Assembly (NCBI GenBank): GCA_021307325.1
Contig: CP089931.1
Location: 1,574,979-1,638,978, forward strand
Length of the DNA: 64,000 bases
Direction of reading: 5' to 3'
Source: Peptoniphilus sp. GNH
Lineage (GTDB): Bacteria > Bacillota > Clostridia > Tissierellales > Peptoniphilaceae
Shown here: positions 34,817 to 41,860 of the stretch, in pieces
Layout: the number at the start of each line of letters is the position of its first letter
Numbering within the stretch: the stretch's first letter is position 1
Translations under genes and position numbers: made by a program
Notes under the pieces: generated by a model
The model's database searches: none
What the model was told of the DNA's origin: nothing
Seen by the model: the letters and a program-made list of their open reading frames with translations, nothing else

Positions 34817-35086
34817 CAAAAATAAACCCGAAAAAACACGAGAACAAAAACCCCACACCCAAAACCCAAACCAAACACCAACCCTAAAAAACGCTAGAAA
34901 AAAAACACAAACACAAAAACCCAAACCAAACACCAACCCTCAAAAAATCTCACACCCAACAACAACACAAAAACCCCCACAAGCAAACCAACCCTCAAAA
35001 AATCTCACCCTCAACAACAACACAAAAACAAAACCCAAACACCAACCCGAAAAAACTCTAGAACAAAAAACAGAAACACAAAAAAA
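34817..35086. repeat. C/A-rich tandem array E
   Basis: About five degenerate units (cores near 34830, 34880, 34938, 34992 and 35045), alternating CCCGAAAAAACACGAGAAC and CCCTCAAAAAATCTCACC types. Confidence 0.8.
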
Positions 35087-35120
35087 ATAGCCAGACCCAC
35101 AAAACTCCAGCTATTTCACA
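35087..35120 (-). terminator. Probable terminator of the sigma factor/amidase operon
   Basis: AAATAGC pairs with GCTATTT on the minus strand, followed by eight Ts, ~135 nt after the amidase stop. Between the two (35121-35253) I see nothing else. Confidence 0.55.
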
Positions 35121-35253
35121 AAAAATATTTAATTTTATTCAAAATTTTCCCTTTCTAAGATCATAAGCCTTAGCTTAAAATCAGTTGCAATAGGCAATCT
35201 CCAAAACTTAAAAATACACACCCAAGTTTTATAAATTAAAATTGCCTAAAATA

Positions 35254-35739
35254 TCATGCTCTAAGAGCTTTTAATTTTGTTTTAAAAAGTCTCCAGCCTT
35301 CCCACTTGTCATAGGATAGAGAAAAGGGGCACATCTTGCGAGAAGCGTCAAAATGCCTTACAACATGGTCTAGGTCTATCTTGTGCTTGTCCATTAGATA
35401 GGATGTGAGCCTTAAAGTGGTCTCGAAGGTCTTGGAAAAGTCTGCTCCCTTGTTGACACACATTTCTACTCCGATAGAGTTGCGATTTAAAATGCCGAAC
35501 CTGCCCCGACCGTCGCCGACGTGCCAGGCTGAATTTGCGTCTTCGATTATTTGGATGATGCCATTTTCGTCTACAAAATAGTGGGCTGATGCACCTCTTT
35601 TTGAAGAGAAAAATCGAAAGTGATTATAGGCTGTGGCAGTTCTATTCACATTTGCGGTGTCATGGATGACAATGTAGCTTATGGGTGAGCCTTGACGGGA
35701 TGAGTAGTTGCACTTCACGAGCAGTTTTTGAATTTTCAT
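35254..35739 (-). CDS. N-acetylmuramoyl-L-alanine amidase (Amidase_2, endolysin-like, no signal peptide)
   Basis: A 161-aa zinc amidase of the Amidase_2/PGRP family that cuts the MurNAc-L-Ala bond of peptidoglycan. It has the zinc-site strand YIVIHDTANVN (first His), a central HYFVDENG segment, the IGVEMCVN strand (catalytic-side Glu) and the C-terminal RHFDASRKMCPF (second His and Cys zinc ligands). There is no signal peptide, membrane helix or cell-wall-binding domain, so it must be released by lysis or a holin-like pore, like a phage endolysin. The ATG overlaps the sigma-factor stop (GGAGG inside that gene), so the two are translationally coupled. Confidence 0.9.
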   Translation of the reverse strand: MKIQKLLVKCNYSSRQGSPISYIVIHDTANVNRTATAYNHFRFFSSKRGASAHYFVDENGIIQIIEDANSAWHVGDGRGRFGILNRNSIGVEMCVNKGADFSKTFETTLRLTSYLMDKHKIDLDHVVRHFDASRKMCPFSLSYDKWEGWRLFKTKLKALRA

Positions 35740-36365
35740 ATTAGATCCTCCTTTTCAAAATAGTTTCTCAAGGCCTTTATGGCGCTTGATTTTAGATTTC
35801 TTACTGTGTTTGGACTGATGGCTAGGGCATCTCCTATTGCCTTTATGGACATTTGTTTGTAATAGAAGAAAAATATGATTTGCCTTTGCCTTTTGGTCAG
35901 CTTTTTTAGAACGAAGTTCAAGAAATTGTCGTCAAAATTTCTAAAAAAATCGCCTTCGAGGTCTATCCCCGAGTCCAAGATTTCGTGCAGGTCGCCTTCG
36001 TCTCTTTTCTCGTCTAGGCTGATGGAGGGCCTGTTCTCTAGATATTTGCGAGTTTTTAAAAAATAAAAGCGCAAATAGGATGCCACATAGGCATCTAGGC
36101 TTATCCCTCTTTCTTTTTTGTAAGTGTCTAGGCAGTTTAAGGCGACTATGCAACCGTCTTGGAATAGGTCATCGAAGTCTTCAGGAAAGTAGCAATACTT
36201 TCTGATAGATGCCTTGATAAGTCCTTGAAAGTGCTGCAAAAACTCTTGACGAGAAAGTGCAAACAAGCTGTCATCACTTGACCTGACATGATTTGCTATG
36301 TCTTTGGAATCAGCTAATGAGTCTGCACTTTTAGCAGAGAAACAAGCGGTATCTTCTCTTGTCAT
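35736..36365 (-). CDS. Sigma-70-like alternative sigma factor
   Basis: A 209-aa sigma factor. Region 2 includes FPEDFDDLFQDGCIVALNCL and the -10-binding helix YVASYLRFYFLK (residues ~70-115). Region 4 has LTKRQRQIIFFFYYKQMSIK then AIGDALAISPNTVRNLKSSA, a clear helix-turn-helix. Its size and two-domain build resemble ECF or small group 3-5 sigma factors such as UviA/TcdR or SigO-type proteins. ATG 36365 has GAAGGTGA upstream; the longer reading lacks a site. It is co-transcribed with a cytosolic amidase and divergent from the DUF1659-DUF2922-YvrJ genes, which are likely targets. No anti-sigma factor is visible. Confidence 0.88.
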   Translation of the reverse strand: MTREDTACFSAKSADSLADSKDIANHVRSSDDSLFALSRQEFLQHFQGLIKASIRKYCYFPEDFDDLFQDGCIVALNCLDTYKKERGISLDAYVASYLRFYFLKTRKYLENRPSISLDEKRDEGDLHEILDSGIDLEGDFFRNFDDNFLNFVLKKLTKRQRQIIFFFYYKQMSIKAIGDALAISPNTVRNLKSSAIKALRNYFEKEDLI

Positions 36366-36409
36366 ATAATCACCTTCTTTCTTGCTAAGTGTGTTTACTT
36401 GCACTTATA

Positions 36410-36437
36410 ATTATAAATATTGCACGTATGAAGTCAA
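36410..36437 (-). promoter_or_regulatory. Sigma-A-type promoter of the sigma factor gene
   Basis: TTGACT (36437-36432), a 16-nt spacer and TATAAT (36415-36410) on the minus strand. Confidence 0.7.
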
Positions 36438-36505
36438 GGGCAATTTAAAAAAAGTTATAGTACATTTTTGCTTATCCGAGTATATATAAACAGGAGGTGA
36501 AAATG

Positions 36506-36709
36506 ATGAGCAGAAAGATAAGAATCGGTCTTGAAGATGGAAAAAATGGTTCTGGCGATGTCAAATACAAATATAAGACTTTCGCTAAAATCAACGACAA
36601 ATTGGGAAACGAAGATTGCGTTCTTGCTGCCAAGGCATTTGGAAATTGCTTTGATGGCAAGGTTTCGAAGGCTTTCAGGATTGATGAAGAAGAAATCACA
36701 CTTGGCTAA
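36506..36709 (+). CDS. DUF1659-like small protein
   Basis: A 67-aa protein starting MSRKIRIGLEDGKNGSGDVKY; ATG 36503 just before would add one Met. AGGAGGTGA (36492-36500) is a very strong ribosome site. The C-terminal half (FAKINDKLGNEDCVLAAKAF) matches the DUF1659 pattern of small conserved proteins of Firmicutes, which usually lie beside DUF2922 and YvrJ genes. It has no signal or membrane helix. Function is unknown; it is probably made together with the next two genes. Confidence 0.7.
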   Translation: MSRKIRIGLEDGKNGSGDVKYKYKTFAKINDKLGNEDCVLAAKAFGNCFDGKVSKAFRIDEEEITLG

Positions 36710-36756
36710 GGGATGCCAAGAGGGGAAGAGGTCGCATTTAGCTAAGGTATGCTAAG
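36701..36756 (+). other. Tandem covarying RNA hairpins between the DUF1659 and DUF2922 genes
   Basis: CTTGGC-TAAGGGAT-GCCAAG (36701-36720) and TTTAGC-TAAGGTAT-GCTAAG (36737-36756) share the loop but have different, still paired stems. The first overlaps the DUF1659 stop codon. Confidence 0.6.
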
Positions 36757-36776
36757 AGAGAAGAAAGGAGAAAGAT

Positions 36777-36983
36777 ATGAGAACTAGTCTGAGATTGGTA
36801 CTTGGAACAAAGTCTGGCAAGAAGGTAAACTACTCCATGCTTGGAGTGAAGGAAAACTTGCAAAAAGAAGATTTGACAGATCTTGAAAATTTGATAAATA
36901 ACAAGGGCTTGTTAAGTCTTGAGGACGAATTTAAGGCGATAGAAAAAAGAATACTAATCCAAGTTACTGAAAAAGAGCTTTGA
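36777..36983 (+). CDS. DUF2922 family small protein
   Basis: A 68-aa protein, RTSLRLVLGTKSGKKVNYSM at the N-terminus, then a predicted helix LTDLENLINNKGLL and a short strand. This is the DUF2922 pattern (beta-strand pair then helix), conserved in clostridia and bacilli next to DUF1659. AAAGGAG precedes the ATG. No transmembrane or catalytic motif is visible. Function is unknown. Confidence 0.75.
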   Translation: MRTSLRLVLGTKSGKKVNYSMLGVKENLQKEDLTDLENLINNKGLLSLEDEFKAIEKRILIQVTEKEL

Positions 36984-36995
36984 TGCTCTATAAGA

Positions 36996-37008
36996 GGCGA
37001 ATTTCGCC
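36996..37008 (+). other. Small palindromic hairpin before the yvrJ ribosome site
   Basis: GGCGAA-T-TTCGCC is followed by CTACATAAGGAGG. A closely similar block precedes folD (40567-40585). Confidence 0.5.
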
Positions 37009-37029
37009 CTACATAAGGAGGTGGATTAT

Positions 37030-37179
37030 ATGGACGAATTATTAGCAAGCATAGCCAACATAGGCTTTCCAATTGCGGTGGCTGCCTATCTTTTGGTTCG
37101 CATAGAGCAAAAGCTGGACAACTTGAGCATGAGTATAAAAGATTTGACTAATGTGCTTGGCAAAATGGAAGTCAAATAG
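37030..37179 (+). CDS. yvrJ: YvrJ family single-helix peptide
   Basis: A 49-aa peptide of the YvrJ family: a short N-terminus MDELLASIANIGFPIAVAAY, one hydrophobic helix (residues ~8-24), then the conserved RIEQKLDNL and an amphipathic tail. AAGGAGGTGG sits upstream. The plan (one helix plus charged helix) resembles holin-like UviB/BhlA peptides, and the nearby sigma factor and signal-less amidase make a pore-forming role attractive. That role is an inference; YvrJ has no proven function. It ends the three-gene run before a terminator. Confidence 0.8.
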   Translation: MDELLASIANIGFPIAVAAYLLVRIEQKLDNLSMSIKDLTNVLGKMEVK

Positions 37180-37246
37180 ACGGGGTATATTTTATGTCGC
37201 AAAAAAAGTGCAAAAGATTTCAAATAAAAAGATAAATCAATCTTAG

Positions 37247-37279
37247 AAGCCAACTCGCATAGGTGAGTCGGCTTTTTTT
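37247..37279 (+). terminator. Terminator after yvrJ
   Basis: AAGCC-ACTC and GAGT-GGCTT arms with seven Ts. Confidence 0.9.
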
Positions 37280-37325
37280 GTAAGGACGAATTGTAAAATC
37301 AAATGAAACACCTATTGTAAGAAAC

Positions 37326-37355
37326 CAAAAAAGCACCTGTAAAAAGAGGTGCTTA
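37326..37355 (-). terminator. Terminator of the helicase gene
   Basis: On the minus strand AAGCACCT...AGGTGCTT is followed by six Ts. Confidence 0.85.
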
Positions 37356-37358
37356 ATT

Positions 37359-39188
37359 TTAAAGTCCTTTTAGCTCTGTCAAGAATCTACTCATTTTTGT
37401 ATTTTCATATTCTATATAGCAAAGGCGCAGCTTGTACCTTGCCCTAGTCATGGCAACATACAAGAGCCTTCTTTCTTCTTCAAAAGGCTCTGCATTGCCA
37501 AGCGACAAGAAATCGATAGAGCTGCGGGAGGGCAGATTGTTTTCGTAAAGGTCAACGACGATGACCTTGTCAAATTCTAAGCCCTTGGCGCCATGGATCG
37601 TAGAAAGACTTATCCGACTTTTCTTATATTGGCTCTCTTTCAAGACAGAGTCCAGATATTTTAATCTGCCGAAAAAATCCGTCAAAGTCTTAGAATTTTT
37701 GGCGACATTTTTTAAAATATCTAAAAATTCATAAGTCGAGCCAGTTTGCTTTAAATATCTAAAATTCTCGTTTTTTAGATAGTCCTCATAGGATAAATCT
37801 TTTAAGATGTAAGAAAGAGCGTGGCGAGGATTAAGATACATAAGCGTATCCAGCATAGACGATAAATCTCTAAATCTTTTTATATAAAAGGGCTTGAGGC
37901 CGGGGAAATCTCTCAAATCCTCCAAAAGATTGGAAGACTTGACCCCGGCAAGGTATGCAAGCATAGGCCCTGTGATATAAGTTTTAATTTTAAAATAAAT
38001 TCTTGAAAAAGCCGCAAAGTCGCCCCTGTTTTTGGCAAAATTTAAAATGTCTTTTATGTCAAAGACCAGAGGATTGTTGTAAAAACTCATGCCCCGATCT
38101 CTAATCGTAAAATCAATATTATTTCTTTCCAAGATTTCACAGATGCTAAGAGAGGAGACGTTGTTTCTGTATAAAATCGCAGTGCTTTCTTCTTCTTTTA
38201 AGTCATCTAGCAAGTATTTTTCAAAAATCTGAGCCGAGGTAAATTTCAGAATTTTGATAGGCTCTTGGCTTTCTTTTTTGGCGAGAAAATCTTTCTCGTA
38301 TCTGGTCTTGTTTTGGCTTATAAAACTGCCGGCAAGCCTCACTATGTTATCGGAAGACCGGTAATTGGTAGAGAGCTTGTAGATTTTTAAATCTGGATAG
38401 ATAAGCTCCAAATCTTTCAAATTATCAGACCGAGCACCCCGAAAAGAATAGATATTTTGATCGTCATCTGCGACTATAAATAAATTTTTTTTGCGACTGG
38501 CAATGAGCCTTATTAATTTGAACTGAGAAATTGACGTATCTTGTCCCTCATCGAGCTGGATGAACTCGAAATTATCCAAGATACTTCTCAAAAGGTAGGC
38601 ATCCTCTTTCAAAATCTTGTAGGCCAAGGTGATCATATCATCAAAGTCAAAAAGGCCCATCTTCTCCTTAAAGGTCTCATATTCTTTGAAAATTTCATAA
38701 AAAAGAGGAGTCTGACAGGCCCTATCAGAGGCAAATTCTTTCGCATCCATACACATATTTTTTACATAGCCAATTTCAGTTAGTAAGACTGTAAGCTTTT
38801 CCTCTGTAAGGGGAGCAAGCCCCATTTTTTCCATGATCTTCTTTAGACTTAAAAGACTTCCGGGTGAGCCGTCAGCATCAATAAATTTCAAAGTCTTAGA
38901 TCTGAGCCGGCAGTAGTGCATGATTATGCCAAAGCAAAAGCTGTGAATAGTCGCAAACTTTATAGGAGCATAGGCTGGGTAATCTCTTTTGAATCTTTCC
39001 TGCATATTAAGAGCCGCAGCCTTTGAAAAGCTGATTGAAAGAATAGATTTTTTGTCAACGCCCCTATCTATTAAATTTTTGCACCGCTTCAAGATTAGAG
39101 TAGTCTTGCCTGCACCCGGCACAGCTAGGACTAGGGCAGGGCCAAGAAAGTGCTTAGAAGCGAGAATTTGTTCATCTGAAAATTTCAT
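37359..39188 (-). CDS. UvrD/Rep-type superfamily 1 DNA helicase
   Basis: A 609-aa SF1A helicase, shorter than PcrA/UvrD (about 720-740). Visible motifs are Walker A AVPGAGKTTLILKR near residue 24, motif Ia (SFSKAAALNMQERF), motif II QLDEGQDTS near 215, motif III VADDDQNIYSFRGA, motif IV STNYRSSDNIV, and motifs V-VI (STIHGAKGLEFDKVIVVDL, VAMTRARYKLRLCYIE). It should unwind DNA 3' to 5' during repair. Motif II reads DEGQD rather than the usual DExQD with exact PcrA spacing; this seems tolerated. It is monocistronic. No nuclease domain is visible. Confidence 0.9.
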   Translation of the reverse strand: MKFSDEQILASKHFLGPALVLAVPGAGKTTLILKRCKNLIDRGVDKKSILSISFSKAAALNMQERFKRDYPAYAPIKFATIHSFCFGIIMHYCRLRSKTLKFIDADGSPGSLLSLKKIMEKMGLAPLTEEKLTVLLTEIGYVKNMCMDAKEFASDRACQTPLFYEIFKEYETFKEKMGLFDFDDMITLAYKILKEDAYLLRSILDNFEFIQLDEGQDTSISQFKLIRLIASRKKNLFIVADDDQNIYSFRGARSDNLKDLELIYPDLKIYKLSTNYRSSDNIVRLAGSFISQNKTRYEKDFLAKKESQEPIKILKFTSAQIFEKYLLDDLKEEESTAILYRNNVSSLSICEILERNNIDFTIRDRGMSFYNNPLVFDIKDILNFAKNRGDFAAFSRIYFKIKTYITGPMLAYLAGVKSSNLLEDLRDFPGLKPFYIKRFRDLSSMLDTLMYLNPRHALSYILKDLSYEDYLKNENFRYLKQTGSTYEFLDILKNVAKNSKTLTDFFGRLKYLDSVLKESQYKKSRISLSTIHGAKGLEFDKVIVVDLYENNLPSRSSIDFLSLGNAEPFEEERRLLYVAMTRARYKLRLCYIEYENTKMSRFLTELKGL

Positions 39189-39317
39189 AAAACCGCTCTC
39201 TTTTTTTAAAGTCTAGGCTAATTATATCAAAAATTGCCCCGATAAATAAAAAAAAGCTCTTTCAAGGCTTGCATTTTTGGGCTATAAAGCGTAGATTTTT
39301 AGAAATATTAAAAGATT

Positions 39318-39369
39318 CGTAACTAATTTGTAACTTTTTATTGATTTCTTAAAAATCATTTGTTATAAT
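39318..39369 (+). promoter_or_regulatory. WalR-like box and extended -10 of the NlpC/P60 gene
   Basis: CGTAAC-N5-TGTAAC (39318-39334) is one base from the WalR consensus. TGTTATAAT (39361-39369) is an extended -10, 50 nt before the TTG start. Confidence 0.6.
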
Positions 39370-39418
39370 TTACAAGACGATGAAGAAATATCTAGGATAA
39401 CTTAAGGAGTGTATTCAT

Positions 39419-40531
39419 TTGTTTAATATAAAAAAAGTTTTTCCGCTGGGACTTGCGACTTTAGCCGTGGCGTCCTTTGTCGGAATGAAAGATGCTGGAG
39501 TTTTTCTAAACCCACATCAGACAGTTACATACAGTGGCAAAAAGATAGAATTTAAAGTAGGTGAAAGGGTCTCCATCAAAGAGACCAAGGGGTCTTCTTT
39601 CATAGTGGCAAAGGGAGAAGCAAGACTAAATGTCCCCAAAGAAAAGATCCTTTTGACTGAAACCAACATAAAGTTATTTAGAGTTGTAAAAAATACCGGC
39701 ATTAAAAACAATGGTAAGACGGTTAGAAATCTTTTCTTAGGAGAAGAATTGAGACTTTTAGAAGATAAAGATGCGACAGCTCTTGTAATTGCAGAAGACG
39801 GAGTAAAGGGACTTGTAAGCAAGTCATCACTTGAAGCCATATCCAACTCCCAAAGATTTGTAACATCGACAGAAGCCAAAAAAGACTTCAGCCTAAAAGA
39901 CGGACAAAAGACTATCCTTTTCAAAAAAGGCGATAGGCTGGATGTGGTTGACTTTGTAGATGGACTCTTTGTCATTCTAAAGGATGGTAATGAATACAGA
40001 GTTGCTGGAGACTGTGTAAGCCTAAATAGCCTACCCAACAACGTATCAAGCAATGAAGCGGCAGAAATGGCTGAAGCAGGAATAGAAGTCGTACCAGAAG
40101 AATTTAGAAACAAGCTCGGCACAGTCGAAAGACCAAGCTTCGTAGCAGACAATAGCAAGGTTTCAAATATAATTTCCTCAGCCCTAGATAAGCTTGGCAC
40201 ACCTTATGTCTATGCGACAGCTGGCCCAGAATCTTACGATTGCAGCGGCTTTGTGTATGCAGTTTATACAAATGAATTCGGCATCAAATTGCCAAGGTCA
40301 TCGAGAGACCAATCTGAAGTCGGCATAAAAATCGAAAAAGAAGATTTAGCAGCAGGAGATTTGGTATTCTTTGACACACTTAGCAGAGGATATGTTTCCC
40401 ATGTAGGCATCTATATAGGAAATGGAGAATTTGTTCACGCATCATCAGGTCAAGGCAGAGTAATAGTATCCAAGTTGGATCAAGGCTATTACAGCACCAG
40501 ATATGTAAGTGCATCCAGAGTTATAAAATAA
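39419..40531 (+). CDS. Secreted NlpC/P60 peptidoglycan endopeptidase
   Basis: A 370-aa exported protein starting at TTG 39419 behind AAGGAG. Residues ~1-28 are a signal-like segment (VFPLGLATLAVASFVGM). Residues ~40-215 form bacterial SH3-like repeats. The C-terminal NlpC/P60 domain (~245-370) has the catalytic Cys in ESYDCSGFVYAVY, His in SHVGIYIGNGEFVHAS, and the preceding DKLGTPYVYATAGP. Such enzymes cut D-Glu/mDAP-type bonds in peptide stems during wall turnover. The WalR-like box upstream fits the usual control of such hydrolases. It is followed by a terminator, then folD. Confidence 0.92.
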   Translation: MFNIKKVFPLGLATLAVASFVGMKDAGVFLNPHQTVTYSGKKIEFKVGERVSIKETKGSSFIVAKGEARLNVPKEKILLTETNIKLFRVVKNTGIKNNGKTVRNLFLGEELRLLEDKDATALVIAEDGVKGLVSKSSLEAISNSQRFVTSTEAKKDFSLKDGQKTILFKKGDRLDVVDFVDGLFVILKDGNEYRVAGDCVSLNSLPNNVSSNEAAEMAEAGIEVVPEEFRNKLGTVERPSFVADNSKVSNIISSALDKLGTPYVYATAGPESYDCSGFVYAVYTNEFGIKLPRSSRDQSEVGIKIEKEDLAAGDLVFFDTLSRGYVSHVGIYIGNGEFVHASSGQGRVIVSKLDQGYYSTRYVSASRVIK

Positions 40532-40540
40532 TAAGACACA

Positions 40541-40567
40541 AGTGCGGCTTAGGCTGCACTTTTTTTA
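40541..40567 (+). terminator. Terminator after the NlpC/P60 gene
   Basis: AGTGCGGC...GCTGCACT stem (imperfect) followed by seven Ts. Confidence 0.85.
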
Positions 40568-40598
40568 TGGGCAAATTTCGCCCATACAAGGAGGAAGT

Positions 40599-41426
40599 AT
40601 GTCAAAAATCCTATCAGGCAAAGAAGTGAGAAGCTTCTTAAAGACAAAACTAGAAAAAGAAATAAAAAATTTAAACAACCCACCAGAACTTGGTCTCATA
40701 AGGCTGGGTCAAAATCCTCAAGACCTCTCCTACGAAAGAGCCCTTGAAAAAACTGCAAAAGAACTCGGCATAAAAGTCGAAAACAAAAACCTCGCACAAG
40801 ACGCAGACCCATCCGATTTAAAAGACGCCATAAAGGCCTACAATCAAAACGAAAAAATAGGTGGAGTCCTCATCTTTAGACCCCTGCCTTCCCATATCAA
40901 AGAAGACGAAATAAAAGATTTTTTAGATCCTAAAAAAGACCTTGACGCCATGACATCTAAAAATTTGGCAAGAGCCTTCACAGGAGATGAAAGTGGACAC
41001 TTTCCCATCACTGCTCAGGCGGCAGTCATGATCTTGGACTACTATGGCTATGAGCTTGAAGGCAAAAAGGCACTCGTGATAAATAGGTCCTCGGTTGTGG
41101 GCAGACCCCTTTGCTCCCTGCTTTTGAATAAAAATGCCACAGTGACCCTAGCCCACTCCAAAACAGCCGACTTGAAAGCAGAAATAAGACAGGCAGACTT
41201 TGTATTTCTTGCTACGGGAAGGGCCGAAAAATTTACAAAAGACTACTTCACAGACAAGCAAGTGGTGATAGATATATCCATCAACTTCAACGCTGAGGGC
41301 AAGATTTGTGGGGATCTGCATCCATCTGCTTTTGACAGAGTGGCAGCTTATAGCCCGGTGCCGGGTGGAGTCGGCAGTCTTACCAACCTGCTTTTATTTA
41401 AAGAACTTTTGAAAAATAAAAGATGA
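40599..41426 (+). CDS. folD: Bifunctional methylene-THF dehydrogenase/cyclohydrolase FolD
   Basis: A 275-aa one-carbon enzyme interconverting 5,10-methylene-, methenyl- and 10-formyl-THF. Motifs are GLIRLGQNPQDLSYERA (catalytic-site Tyr and Lys region), GVLIFRPLPSHIKEDE, the NADP-binding NRSSVVGRPLCSLL and the terminal PVPGGVGSLTNLLL. PGGVG near the end is standard (often PGGVGPMT). ATG 40599 is chosen for AGGAGGAAGT directly upstream; the longer reading crosses the preceding terminator. Length is normal. No folate neighbours are visible. Confidence 0.95.
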   Translation: MSKILSGKEVRSFLKTKLEKEIKNLNNPPELGLIRLGQNPQDLSYERALEKTAKELGIKVENKNLAQDADPSDLKDAIKAYNQNEKIGGVLIFRPLPSHIKEDEIKDFLDPKKDLDAMTSKNLARAFTGDESGHFPITAQAAVMILDYYGYELEGKKALVINRSSVVGRPLCSLLLNKNATVTLAHSKTADLKAEIRQADFVFLATGRAEKFTKDYFTDKQVVIDISINFNAEGKICGDLHPSAFDRVAAYSPVPGGVGSLTNLLLFKELLKNKR

Positions 41427-41491
41427 AATCTATAATTTTATAAGTGTATTTTTAAATTCATTTTACAAAAAGATTAGAGAAGCAAAAAAAC

Positions 41492-41553
41492 TTTTAAAGC
41501 ATAAAACAAAGCGACAAAAAAATAATTTAAAGTATAAAACAAAGCGACAAAAA
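41492..41553. repeat. Short direct repeats downstream of folD
   Basis: TTTAAAG[C/T]ATAAAACAAAGCGACAAAAA occurs twice, about 32 bp apart. The gap 41427-41860 otherwise holds a terminator and a promoter. Confidence 0.7.
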
Positions 41554-41568
41554 TTAAATAGAATCATA

Positions 41569-41615
41569 AATAGGAAAAGACAAGGAGACCATGAGCCTTG
41601 TCTTTTCCTATTTTT
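41569..41615 (+). terminator. Strong terminator of folD
   Basis: AATAGGAAAAGACAAGG pairs exactly with CCTTGTCTTTTCCTATT, followed by Ts. Confidence 0.9.
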
Positions 41616-41767
41616 GCTTTCAAAAAAATTTTTTTGCGGTCAAAAATAGAAGCAGTACACTTTTAAAACGAGCATAAGTGAGTTTTAATCAAAAAAATCT
41701 ACATATTCACAAAAAGAATGTGAAGAAAAAAATACAATGTAGAGCCTAGACATAGCCTGATGCCTAC

Positions 41768-41795
41768 TTGAGATATAGATATAGATATATATAAT
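41768..41795 (+). promoter_or_regulatory. Promoter of the giant surface protein gene
   Basis: TTGAGA, 16-nt GATATA-repeat spacer and TATAAT, 65 nt before the start codon. Confidence 0.6.
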
Positions 41796-41860
41796 TACAA
41801 TCAGACTAGAATTGTATCTTTGTATCAAAATCTCAACAAGGATAAGAAGGAGTGAAAGTT

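Noticed and set aside
34707-34874. N-terminal extension of the toxin to 84 aa
   Set aside because: The added part reads array DNA and has no ribosome site, while the short form has a good one and matches the toxin pattern.
30088-35086. Regularly spaced ~20-bp cores resembling a CRISPR array
   Set aside because: The segments between cores are also similar to each other, cores vary in length and sequence, and no cas gene is in the window. These are tandem repeats.
35254-37179. A prophage remnant
   Set aside because: An amidase and sigma factor are present, but no integrase, capsid, tail, terminase or attachment site was seen.
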